Shown one piece after another: positions 49,481-59,473 of a stretch of 64,000 bases of DNA (position 1 is the stretch's first letter; the number at the start of each line of letters is the position of its first letter). This DNA comes from Quercus robur (taxonomy: Eukaryota > Streptophyta > Magnoliopsida > Fagales > Fagaceae): contig NC_065535.1 of the NCBI RefSeq assembly GCF_932294415.1, forward strand, positions 14,837,282 to 14,901,281, given 5' to 3'. Both the position numbers and the translations under genes were made by a program. The notes under the pieces are model-generated. The model saw only the letters and a list, made by a program, of their open reading frames with translations, was not told the DNA's origin and made no database searches.

Positions 49481-49740
49481 CTCCCTCTGTCCCACTTTGT
49501 TTGTCCTTTATTCTATTTTGAGATGTCTCAAAATATTGTCCTGTTTTTAAAATAAAAGTCATCAATTTACTAATGTTCCTATTATACCCCTATTAATTTA
49601 CTAATTCAATTTTTTGATAAATTTATTTAAGGGTAGTTTGGGAAACTTATACATTTTTAAAAGGTAGACAAGACAATAAATGATGCTCTCTTTAAAAATT
49701 TGACTTTTCAAACAGGACAAACAAAGTGGGATGGAGGGAG
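49481..49740. mobile_element. Stowaway-type MITE
   Basis: The terminal inverted repeats CTCCCTCTGTCCCACTTTGT and ACAAAGTGGGATGGAGGGAG are flanked by TA on both sides. This is the Tc1/mariner-derived Stowaway pattern. Absent from unit B of the segmental duplication. Confidence 0.93.
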
Positions 49741-49804
49741 TAGGTTTTTTGATAATCTTCCTAAATATATTTTTTGATGAATATCTTCCTAAATATAATA
49801 GGTT

Positions 49805-50016
49805 CCTTGATTAAAGTTAATTTAACAATCAAGCACGAGTTCTACGAAAGAGCATTAATGTTGGTATTCCAGCACTACGAAGTTGGACTTAAGTACGAGC
49901 CCCACTTTGACTACTTCCTCAAATCAAAGAAGGATGATGCTTTGCTTTTCTGGAGCATGAAGCTTGATGCTACTCTAGATCTATCATTGTTATTATTGGG
50001 ATGCGGAAGCACCTAG
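49805..50016 (+). pseudogene. Prolyl 4-hydroxylase fragment, unit A
   Basis: The reading FQHYEVGLKYEPHFDYFL matches the conserved P4H stretch that normally reads LHYEVGQKYEPHFDYF. It is joined directly to KKDDALLFWSMKLDATLD, which matches the downstream KGDALLFWSM(R/K)PDATLD stretch. The intervening exon is missing. Only an internal piece of the gene is present. P4H enzymes are Fe(II)/2-oxoglutarate oxygenases of the ER and Golgi; this relic cannot be active. Confidence 0.75.
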
Positions 50017-50583
50017 TTTAGTTTTTAGTCATTTCCAGGCCAATATGCCTTCATATTTTGAAGGAGCTAGTGTCATGTCCCTTGTGTTGTGTGTACTACC
50101 GTATTTACTTAGGCACATCTTAATCATGGGTGGCTCTATGCATTTTGAGCCTAAGGCGAAGGTTAAAAAAAAAATGCAAAATTTTCCAACAGTATTAACA
50201 ATAACCAAAAAAAAAAAAAAAGGGTTTGAGGCTTTTATTTCTTTTTGGGGATTTTTATGTTTTGTTGGCTTGGCTTGTTTTGCTTTTGTTGAGAGAGAAA
50301 GGGAGAGGGAGAGAGATTTGACCTTCTAGGTCACATTTTTTTTTTTAATTTTTTCTGCTTACTTTATTGGCCTCCTTTCCCCATTTTTTTCCCTAATCAC
50401 ATTTTTTAATTTCCCCTTATTTTTTGGCCTACTTTCCCATATTTGTTTTCCTTATTTTTGGCTATAATTTGGGGTTTAATTTATTCATTTTACATAAGTA
50501 AACTTTTTTTTGTTGGAGGGTAATAAAAAAACTAATCTAATTGGATAAAATTTGGGAGCCTTAGGTGGTTGCTTAACTCGCCT

Positions 50584-50674
50584 GAAGAAATGCTATGTTC
50601 ACAATAATTTCACAACAAATCATATGTAATAGGTTGTTATAAATTGTTATTAATGGGCAAAAAATTAATTAACG
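50584..50674. mobile_element. 91-bp insertion absent from paralogous unit
   Basis: It is flanked by TAACTCGCCT (50574-50583) and TAACTCACCT (50675-50684), a 10-bp near-perfect duplication. Unit B has a single GCCTAACTCGCCTAAGACAA at the same place. The insert contains TTCACAACAAATCATATGTA, similar to the unique block inside the modules of the foldback element at 32209-34241. Confidence 0.7.
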
Positions 50675-51197
50675 TAACTCACCTGGGGCAAGAGCCGGCA
50701 CTTATCTTAATTATTATTTTATGAGTCAATTATTCACAATATGTTGAGTTATAATTCAATTGTTAATGATGAGTTCTATTCTTCATTTTTGTTCAGGTGG
50801 TTGCCTTGTGATCAAGGGGAACAACCGAACAGGCGGTCAGCTACAAAATGGGTGTGTGTAAATGAGTACAAGATTTGAGCTACTGTGTGTTAAAGGAAAT
50901 TTTGTATTCCCAGAATAGATAATTAAGAAATCATTAGTATCTATTTTTAATTAGCAATTTAGTGGTTATTAGAAATAGAAATACATATAAGTTGATACCC
51001 AAGATGTGTTTATTTACAAACATTAAGATATTGATTGTTGCATACATGTAGAGACATTGACAAAGTGATAAAGTGAAGTCTTCTTCTTTTTTTCCTTATT
51101 ATATTGGAGTATTCGAACCTAGGTTCTCCTTTGTAGGAGAATTGAACAACACCATTTAATCAAAAGGCTTTTGGTGATAAGTAGAAACTACTTGTCT

Positions 51198-52559
51198 TCA
51201 TAGATTAGCAATAGAGTGACCAACCATCAGAGGACTGGGATCCAAAGAAGCAAATGTGAGGAGCTCTGGATTGCATTCTAATCTAGCCATGTCTTGCTCA
51301 TCTATGGTTACCCAAGCTTCTATCCCGACACCCAATCGTGTGTCATTCAAAATTATTAGATTCGAGAATACTGAATCACTTGTACCAATGCTGCTGACCC
51401 ATATAGGCTTTCCCCACCCAAAATCAACTTCATAGAATCCAAAATTACACCAACTGTTAAACCCAAAGCAGTCTACTTCCTCATTGGACCCTAGCCCTCC
51501 TATTTCTTTAAGAGACTCATACATCACAGACTTCCTTTTTTCACCTCTCAGTTTTTTAACAAAATCACCATTAATTTTTGATATTCCACCCCTTATCTTA
51601 CAAACCAAGCCTGGCAATCCTGACTCATCATTGCCCTTGCACCGAGCACCTGCTATCCAAAGGAGATTTCCAGTAGAATAATCCGGCAAAGGCGGTTCTA
51701 ATTTTCTTCGCAGATTCACTACATGGGTCAATATGGAAGGCTTTTGGAAACCATTGTTTTCTCTAGAGGCAGCCATGGCATGCTTCCATATGAAAGCAGA
51801 AACCACCTCTACATGCCTAGGGTGTTGCACACATGAACTGGTTGCTTGCGCCTTAAGCGTGGCTATTGCCGAGGCATGAAACACAAATCTTCTTGTCACA
51901 CTCTTTCCCTTTTTCGAAGATGAACCGAACACAGCCATTGATAAATCTCTAAGCCATAAATCATTTGTGGGGAAGAGATTCGTTGCATCAGAATTCGGGC
52001 ATACAGATACTGCTTCATAAGATCCTCTAGCCATTTTAGCCCATGCCTTGAGAAAGGTGCTGAATGCTATTCCATCAAGGATCTTGTGTACAATGCACAG
52101 TCCAATGGCTATGCCACCACACTTGAAGACACTTGCTTGAATATTAGTCACGGAAGTTCCAACATATGATTCTTTCAAAATGAGTTCACAAGGAAGGAAC
52201 TTATGTAGTAACAAAAGGTCAGGTTGGCTAAGAAATTCAGACAGACAAACATTAACTTGGGTTTCCACAAAATAAGCCCCTTCATCGTTGCAATCGATGC
52301 AGAGATCATCTTTGATCTTTCCAGCTAGTGGATAGTATAGAGTTAAGATCTCTGACAAAGATTTCTTTAGCAATTCTAACCTCTTGGGAATGTTGCTAAG
52401 GTTTGAGCGGTTATTCATGGGATAGAAGAGGATGACTGGACCATAAGGAGCAAGAATAAGCTGATCTAATAGGGAAAACTTGAATGTTCTGAGGTGAGAG
52501 GGTGTTGGGGAAGATGGTTTGACTTGCTCCTTGGAAACAATTCCTACCTCCATTTTCAT
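51198..52559 (-). CDS. BAHD acyltransferase, intact, vinorine synthase-like
   Basis: A single uninterrupted frame without introns. BAHD enzymes transfer acyl groups from CoA thioesters to hydroxyl or amine groups of plant metabolites in the cytosol. The catalytic HxxxD is seen as HKILDG, and the structural DFGWG as VDFGWGKPIWV near residue 360-370. The N-terminal KPSSPTPSHLRTF...LLDQL and LYYPLAGK motifs fit the clade that includes vinorine synthase and similar alcohol acyltransferases. The length is 453 residues if it starts at MKMEVGIV (52559), which I chose because family members begin near this point. An upstream in-frame Met at 52595 adds 12 residues and is conserved in both broken copies. 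The substrate cannot be told from sequence. It is the only intact copy of three on this strand. Confidence 0.9.
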   Translation of the reverse strand: MKMEVGIVSKEQVKPSSPTPSHLRTFKFSLLDQLILAPYGPVILFYPMNNRSNLSNIPKRLELLKKSLSEILTLYYPLAGKIKDDLCIDCNDEGAYFVETQVNVCLSEFLSQPDLLLLHKFLPCELILKESYVGTSVTNIQASVFKCGGIAIGLCIVHKILDGIAFSTFLKAWAKMARGSYEAVSVCPNSDATNLFPTNDLWLRDLSMAVFGSSSKKGKSVTRRFVFHASAIATLKAQATSSCVQHPRHVEVVSAFIWKHAMAASRENNGFQKPSILTHVVNLRRKLEPPLPDYSTGNLLWIAGARCKGNDESGLPGLVCKIRGGISKINGDFVKKLRGEKRKSVMYESLKEIGGLGSNEEVDCFGFNSWCNFGFYEVDFGWGKPIWVSSIGTSDSVFSNLIILNDTRLGVGIEAWVTIDEQDMARLECNPELLTFASLDPSPLMVGHSIANL

Positions 52560-52919
52560 TGTTTTGGCTTTCATTGAATTTGAAGGAAACTGCAAGAACT
52601 TCTACACTATTTATATGTGAGGTGGCCAAGGATATATATTGGTACAAATTATGAGCACTAAAAACAAAAGGGGAAGACGAGTCCTTTTCCTTCTGTTCAC
52701 TGTTCTGCTTTTTTTAGCGTTCAAAATTATGAAGTTTTGGTCGTCACAATTTAGAAAAATTTGTGATTCATATCTATATATGATGTATGGTCATCTGACG
52801 AAAAATACGAGTTCTATGGCAGTGATCCTGAAGATTTGGAAGTCAACAATGACTAAGGCAATTATAGCAATCCGCAACAATAATTAGAGACAAGTGTCTG
52901 GAATCTTGGATATCCTAAA

Positions 52920-53860
52920 TGTTAAATATTAGCATTGATACATCATGTTGAATATGCTAGTATGGATGCGGAAGCGAAAGCATAAAGTATAGAATACAGT
53001 AACACATGAGAGTTACGTGGTTCAGCCTAACGGCCTACATCCACGGAGGAAACCCTAAAGGGCTACATCAATAATATATTAGAGTGTAGTACAAATCCTG
53101 TGTTACAATGAATCATAACATGTGTATATATAGTAGACTAAACCCTAGACTAATAGATTTCTAGTACAAGTAGGAGACTTGGCTTGCACACAAAGTAGAA
53201 TTAGGCTTGGGCCTATACTAATGAGCTAATATATCTTTAACACCCCCTCTCAAACTCAAGATGGAAGCTTGATGAAATCTTGAGATTTGATAAGGTTGAG
53301 AAGATCCCTTGAATGAAGTTTGGCTCTGTGACGGTAGTTTGAGGAAGGCAATGGTCTTGTAGTGTTGATGCGACTTCTAACGGTGGCTTGACTATACCGG
53401 AGAGTTTTGACGGCAGCAGTAGAAAGCCAAAGAAGATGAACGCAGCGAAAAAAAAAACACCGAGGAAGACAAAGATTGCTCTTAAATATACCGTAAGGAC
53501 AGAAAACCATGACCACAAGAAAGTGGCTCTGATACCATGTTAAATATTAGCATTGATACATCATGTTGAATATGCTAGTATGGATGCGGAAGCGAAAGCA
53601 TAAAGTATAGAATACAGTAACACATGAGAGTTACGTGGTTCAGCCTAACGGCCTACATCCATGGAGGAAACCCTAAAGGGCTACATCAATAATATATTAG
53701 AGTGTAGTACAAATCTTGTATTACAATGAATCATAACATGTGTATATATAGTAGACTAAACCCTAGACTAATAGATTTCTAGTACAAGTAGGAGACTTGG
53801 CTTGCACACAAAGTAGAATTAGGCTTGGGCCTATACTAATGGGCTAATATATCTTTAACA
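52920..53860 (-). mobile_element. TRIM retroelement (miniature LTR element)
   Basis: Two 323-bp direct LTRs (52920-53242 and 53538-53860) begin TGTTAAA and end TTTAACA, with a perfect 5-bp TSD CTAAA (52915-52919 and 53861-53865). On the minus strand, TGGTATCAGAGC, a primer site for initiator tRNA-Met, follows the first LTR directly. A purine run GAGAGGGGG precedes the second. The interior is only 295 bp and has no gag or pol, as is normal for TRIMs. The LTRs differ at about 4 of 323 sites (1.2%), so the insertion is young, on the order of one or a few million years depending on the rate. It looks whole for its class and needs helper proteins in trans. Confidence 0.93.
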
Positions 53861-53911
53861 CTAAATATATTAGGTTCCTTGATTAAAGTTAATTTACTAA
53901 TTAGTTTAGCC

Positions 53912-54222
53912 GAAAAGCATTGATGTTGGCATTCCGGCCAGCACTATGAAGTTGGACAAGAATAAGAGCCTCACTTTGATTAAATCCTTGACGAGTTCAA
54001 CACTAAAAAATGGGAGTCAGCAAATGGCTACAGTTGTTATGCATCTGTAAGTGACATAACATTTCTGCCTGGTAAATTCTTGACTCTCGTGCATTTTTTG
54101 GAGACCCAAGTATTTTCTTTTGTAATGGTACAGCTCAAACGTTGAAGAAGGGTGTGAGACTGTTTCCTTCAGCCAAGGGATATATTAGCTATGTGCCTTG
54201 GTGGAATTAGCTATCTGATTGC
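53912..54222 (+). pseudogene. Prolyl 4-hydroxylase fragment, unit B
   Basis: HYEVGQ is followed, with stops, by EPHFD and LDEFNTKNGSQQMATVVMHL. Then comes a GT-AG-like intron (54052 to about 54132), then NVEEGCETV and a frame-shifted stretch equal to FPSAKGYISYVPWWN. The retained intron shows that it came from a genomic gene copy and not from an mRNA. Frame breaks and missing ends make it non-functional. Confidence 0.8.
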
Positions 54223-54249
54223 TAAAAAAAAAAGAAAAGAAAAAAAAGA

Positions 54250-54632
54250 CAGTTTTATTACAAAATTAGTTGTAACTTTAGACTACAATCTTACTCAATA
54301 TTTTTTTAGTAGATGTGAATTTTGATAAATCCACAATTGGATTATATCTTCTTCTTATATCCTCTATGCATGCAAAATTTCTAAAAAATTAAAGATCATT
54401 ATTTATGTCATTAATAAATTGTTTAAATTGTAAGTTTTTGTAGTTTAAAATTATACATAAAATATAAGTTTATACATCATATCATAAATAATATCTGATT
54501 GACATAAAATTTGATATGTATATTAAGAGTATAAAAAACATATAATTCAACGGTTAGATTTTCAAAATATGTAGTAATATTTATTTTATTGAGTAAGATT
54601 GTAGCCTAAATTTTATAGCTAAACTTTGTATA
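54250..54632. mobile_element. MITE-like inverted-repeat element
   Basis: The ends TTAGACTACAATCTTACTCA and TGAGTAAGATTGTAGCCTAA are inverted. The body matches 16331-16666. It lies in unit B only, so it inserted after the duplication or was lost from unit A. Confidence 0.6.
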
Positions 54633-55270
54633 TAAAAAAAAAAAAAAAAATTTAATAAGAAGTTGGCTATAACACCAGTTTGTAAAAATATTTTAAAATA
54701 GTTTGTCTGTAGCATTACTTTTTTTTTTTTTTTTTTTTCCTTAGACATTTGTTTTCCTTATTTTTTGGCTATAATTTGGGGTTTAATTTATTCATTTTAC
54801 ATATATAACCAACCTTTTTTTTTGGGAAATAAAAATAATAATCTAGTTGGATAAAATTTGGGGGCCTTAGGTAGTTGCCTAACTCGCCTAAGACAAGAAC
54901 CGGCATTTATTCTTAAGTATCATTTTATGAGTTAATTATTCACAATATGCTGAATTGTCATTCAGTTGTTAATGATAGTTCTAATCTTCAATTTTGTTCA
55001 GGTGGTTGCCTTAACCACCTATGATCAAGGGGAACAAGCGGTCAGCTAATGGGTGCATGTAAATGAGTACAAGCTTTGAGCTAGTGTTAAAGGTAATTTT
55101 ATACACCCAGAATAGATAATTAAGAAATCATTAGTATTTCATTTTATTTAGCAGTTTAGTGGTTATTAGAAATAGAAATACATATTAGTTGATACCATGA
55201 TGTGTTTATTTACAAACATCAAGATATTGATTGCTGCATACGTGCAGAGATATTGACATAAAGTGAAGCT

Positions 55271-55842
55271 GATAAGTTGCTTTTTGATAGATGAAGCTTA
55301 TAAGTTATTGACAAGCATCTATCAGGATATTATGATGTTATAAATGGTTAAGTCGTTTGATAAATTATTAATTTTCCTAAAAGTTTAAGGGAAGCTTAAC
55401 ACAAAGGAATTTTTTAAATGGGAGATAAGGTGGAGATTGGGCTTGCACCCAAAATCTCCTACTCTTTAATACCCTTATAAATTACTGATTGTTCCAAAAG
55501 TTTAAATTATCAAGAAATTGTGAATTTAATCATGTAATCTAACATCCTTGATTATTTTGGGTGTTTTACAAATGTAAATTCCTTAATTAAACCATTATTT
55601 TAAATGAATATCTTGAAAATGGCATGCATAGTTTTTAGCTTTGTGGTTGGACTTGAAATTGGGACCAGAAGGATTTTTCAATATTTGACAGGAAAAGTTG
55701 TGTTATTAAATAACTAACAAACTCTAAATTTTAACTCCTACTGTTATCAATGAAGCTACAACTGAAACAACAGGAACAAGTATTGGTATGGTCTATATGC
55801 TCTTCTAAATATTTATAAAGCTTGATGATTTTATTAGATCAT
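55271..55842. other. Gene-free AT-rich stretch
   Basis: No ORF or bounded element recognised. Confidence 0.35.
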
Positions 55843-56553
55843 TGTGAGGACCGAAAAATCTTGCGGTTCAAGCCCACTTAGAATAGTGGGTTTGCATAGT
55901 TCGATTATAGCCTAAATCAATAAATTTGTAAGAGAGGGAATCAAAAAACAAGAGAGGGCCTTGCCCGAGGATGAAAATAAGGAAGAAATGTTTAATATTA
56001 AAGAATATGTGGTGTAAATGTCTCAATCCAAGCCTGACCGAGGAGGCCAATGTTATATAGAAAAACACCCTGTTCACTCTCTTCTCTCAATGTTCTTTTT
56101 GTTCATTTTCTATTTTTTGATCCTTCTCCTTCTTTTTTCTTTTTTTCTCTGAAAACCATCTTTTTCTTATATACTCCCTCCGCTTCACATCCTGACCCTC
56201 CATCTTTACCTACCAAATTTCTCCTAGCGACACCTGTCCTTTTAAACATCTAGGAAGGTGGTAGAGAGAGTTGCTTAACTGTGAATTACACTATTCAGGT
56301 CACTTCCTCATCAATGCAGCTGATAAAACTATTGCACACCATTTAATGCGAAGGCAACATGCTACTTTTCTTTGGAAACTTCCCCTACTCCTCATGATTC
56401 TCTTTACTCAGCCAATCCTTCCCACCTGAAGCTCCTAAAAACTTTTTGTCTCTTCATCTCCCCTCCTCAGGTGAACTCCCTCCATGGGCGTATGATGCCC
56501 CAAAACCAACACAACAACCCAACAATCCCTTCTTTGGTCCTCAAGCCCCCACA
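55843..56553 (-). mobile_element. Solo LTR, TSD ATCAT
   Basis: It reads TGTGAGGACCG...CAAGCCCCCACA on the plus strand with ATCAT on both sides (55838-55842 and 56554-56558). The minus orientation is suggested by a TATA-like GTATATAAGAAAAAG. No internal region. Fossil with clean borders. Confidence 0.8.
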
Positions 56554-57098
56554 ATCATCATGCTAGCTTTCATGGAGATTGATTATGAGGGCTCTAGTAG
56601 TAGTTGGTTTATATTTGTATTTCATTTACTACTAGCCTGGATATGCAGTCAACAATCTAACAATATTTGAACTAGTTTTACTTAACCAAAAATTATATAT
56701 AAAAAAAAAAGAACTAGTTTTGTGCATGTAGATGGCAAAGATAAATATTTTTCTGAATATTTGAACATATGCTAAGAGTCTTATAACTTAACTAGTTAGT
56801 ATTTCTTAGTGTTTCTAATGGATATATTAGGATTCAAATCCCCTAACCTTACTATCGAATTATCAAAAAAAGAATATTTGAACACAAAATTTTGAGCATG
56901 CAATTTGTGTTTGTGAAGCTTATTCTTCTTTTGTAGTTTTAGTTCCTTTACAAGCCCACTAGTCATACACTGAAAGGCCTTATCAGCAGATCATCTTCGG
57001 CCTTTTTTGAAGCAAATGAAAGGATATTTAATTTGGGGCACCAGAAAAATTTTTGAGCCTCGCATTGCATATGATATTATTTTCAAAATTTTAGGATA
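56554..57098. other. Spacer with a possible SINE head
   Basis: Around 56780-56850 the plus strand reads ACTTAACTAGTTAGTAT then GGATTCAAATCCCC, a weak box A/box B pair. Nothing else is recognised. Confidence 0.3.
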
Positions 57099-58288
57099 TT
57101 TTTGGTAGACTGTAATAGACACTGTAATGTAATAGATATTCTTATGACATAACTATTCAATTGTTTGGTTATATTTTTATTACAATGAATAATTGTATGG
57201 TGTTGGACCCCCAAGCCCTTTGGGCCTTGGGCCCCTGGCCTGTGGTGCGGCCCATAACCTTATCCCTTTGTACGGGGCTAGGTTCCTAAGCCCGCTGGGC
57301 CATGGGCCTTAGCCTCATGCCACAATGCCTAACCTAATGCCCAATGGACCTGTAGTATTGACCCAGGCACACTTTGAGGCCCAATGTGGGCCTCTTCGGA
57401 TCAGATACAACTTGGACAGATATGCGATTGCTTGGGGGTACATATCCCGCCTGCTCGATATTGCCTTGAGGAAAATCACTGCCGAACATCCTTTGGAGGT
57501 GGGAACTAGTTCCAATGCCATTACTACCTCTACCCATGGAACACCCACTTAGAAACGATGGAATTGGACCACCATTCCCACTAATGAACATGACTAATCA
57601 TGACGTCTCCACTTATCTTAAGCTATAAATAAGAGGATGGGATGAGGAAGAAGAGGTTGGCAATTCTGGAGAGAATAGTGAGGGAAAAGAACAACCATTC
57701 TAAGAAAGAGAAGGAGTGACTCTATGAGGTAAAGAGGAGTTTGAGGAAATAGGTGTACTTAGGTTGCCGAGCATAAGATCACCCATAGTAGGAAACCCAA
57801 AGTCCACAATACAAATAGATTGTGAGCCCAAATAGAGGTTGAGCCCAACAGCCATATTTTGGGTACGCATAATAATTATTCCTTATGAATAGCTATTCTT
57901 CAAAATGAGGAATAACTATTCCTTATCAAAAGTATTGAATATCTATTCCTTCACCTTATGTAATAACTTTAAAAAAAATTTCCTAAAAAGCCATTAGTTG
58001 ACACTTTTTCAAAATGAAAGAAAATGAATTTTCCTTGTTGTTAATTATTAGCTTTATTTTGAACACCCTAAAATAAGTGTATTTTGGGAAATTTGACTTA
58101 AAAATGATTTAATTACACATTCTTTTTATACTCTACTAAATTGTGGATGCATATTTAGAATTCTATTCCTAAATGATCACCAAACTAATGAATAGTAATA
58201 CTTATTACATTCCAACTTAATATATTCCTTGTAATACTTATTCCTATTCCCATGTAATAATTATTACAGTGTACCAAACGTGCTCTTA
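57099..58288. mobile_element. MITE split by an LTR
   Basis: The ends pair as TTTTTGGTAGACTGTAATAG and ATTACAGTGTACCAAACG. Internal AATAATTATTCC-type repeats are typical of this MITE type. An LTR-like insertion occupies 57194-57868. Confidence 0.55.
57194..57868 (+). mobile_element. LTR-like insertion inside a MITE
   Basis: It begins TGTATGGTGTTGGACCC and is rich in GGGCC motifs. It is flanked by ATAAT (57189-57193 and 57869-57873). TATA-like CTATAAATAAGAGG is at about 57624. The start resembles the LTR-like sequence at 31922. No coding region. Fossil. Confidence 0.55.
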
Positions 58289-58920
58289 GTGTAGTTTTGA
58301 TGCTGGAGGCTATTGGATTGATGTCTTGTGTAAATAAAGACAAATTAATAAAGGAAGAAAAACTAAAAAACCTGGTTATGTAGGTAAGGTGTGGCTGCAT
58401 AATATTGGAAACTACAATCTTGATAAACGAATCTATTAGTTGAACAAATTAATTCCTTTTTTAATTGATTTCTTATCTTTTACATTTTTGTGATTTGTTC
58501 TTGAATTAGAAATTGCTTGATTGGTCTAGATTATAATATTTATTCTCAATTGAAAACCTGTCAGCTGGTATCCTTAATTAATGCTTGTTTCTTGGGCAGG
58601 TTTTAATGAGTTCTCATCTCATTGTAGTACTCATCTCTCAGTCAGAGCTCCAGCGCTATTGGGCTTAAAGTCTCGTATGTAACCTTGTATACCAGCTCGA
58701 TGCCTTAATGTTCATGCCATAATTTTGATCTGGTTCCACTTCCACCTTTTGCTAACTTGTATTTTTGGCTTGTGAAGTGTGAACCCTTTAGATTTTTATG
58801 ACCACCAATATAATTAAAAATGGAAAAGTTTATGGATATTTAAATCATCAATAGGTTTAAAACATTTGTTGAGAAGAAATGTGCCCTTTGTGAAACAGAA
58901 TATTATTACAATTAATGTGC
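58289..58920. other. Gene-free stretch
   Basis: No ORF or element recognised. Confidence 0.35.
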
Positions 58921-59135
58921 TAAACAAGATTGCAGGACTGTCTGCATATCCTAGTATTGCTAGATTTGGAATCCAAGGATGAATGCATTCCCTGCAATCA
59001 AAACATTAATATTATCAAATGTTATGCATTATGCATGTAGGAAAATTATTAGGTCTATACTCTCGAAGACTCAAAGTACTATTTACTCATACATGTAAGG
59101 CAGAATCTTGGCCTGGTCTAAATTGCAAAGCTTCT
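58921..59135 (-). pseudogene. FMO exon fragment
   Basis: It matches 62612-62826, that is the start of the last FMO exon (GAATGCATTCATCC...GCAGACAGTCCTGCAATCTTG on the minus strand) plus about 140 bp of the preceding intron. The homology stops abruptly at 58921. It cannot encode a product. It adjoins the truncated BAHD copy 3, so both ends meet at a rearrangement. Confidence 0.8.
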
Positions 59136-59440
59136 TCACTTCACATAATTGGCTAAATTAGCCCAGATCTTCTCCACGTCATGAAATGTACTTAAAACTC
59201 GTGATTCTTGCCCCAATTTGAAAATCGTGAATATTATTGGCAAAAAAAAACCCAATTAGTATAGTTTTTGTGTTTTGGGTTTTCCTTGGGCTTTAGATTG
59301 CCTTGGCCCAAAATCTAATATTTTTATTTTTGCTGAAATTTTATTGATGTGGCACGAGCTACTTAATCAAATTGAGCCACGTGGCCTAATAAAATAGGCC
59401 AAATAGAAGGTAATGGACACTAAAGTGTACGAGGCGTACA
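59136..59440. repeat. Dispersed repeat, copy of 37061-37330
   Basis: Uninterrupted copy: GCCCAGATCTTCTCCACGTC, TTGCCTTGGCCCAAAATC, then GATGTGGCACGAGCTAC. The last part matches 39571-39590 in the broken-up copy. Confidence 0.75.
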
Positions 59441-59473
59441 CTATAGTGTATGTAATAAACAATACTAACCTTG

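Larger units (their letters stand above)
47800..51080. repeat. Segmental duplication, unit A
   Basis: Unit A (here) and unit B (51081-55270) share the BAHD gene region, its upstream sequence, the P4H fragment and a long non-coding tail. The tail blocks include GGCTATAATTTGGGGTTTAA at 50460 and 54767, GTTGATACC...TGATGTG at 50990 and 55180, and AAGATATTGATTG at 51025 and 55211. Differences include separate insertions in each unit: Stowaway and a 91-bp element in A, a TRIM element in B. Confidence 0.85.
51081..55270. repeat. Segmental duplication, unit B
   Basis: Partner of unit A (47800-51080). It carries the intact BAHD gene, the second P4H fragment, and the TRIM element that unit A lacks. 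Confidence 0.85.

Noticed and set aside
50045-50329. 94-codon frame downstream of the P4H relic
   Set aside because: It crosses poly(A) and (GA)n tracts, is not conserved in unit B, and has no domain.
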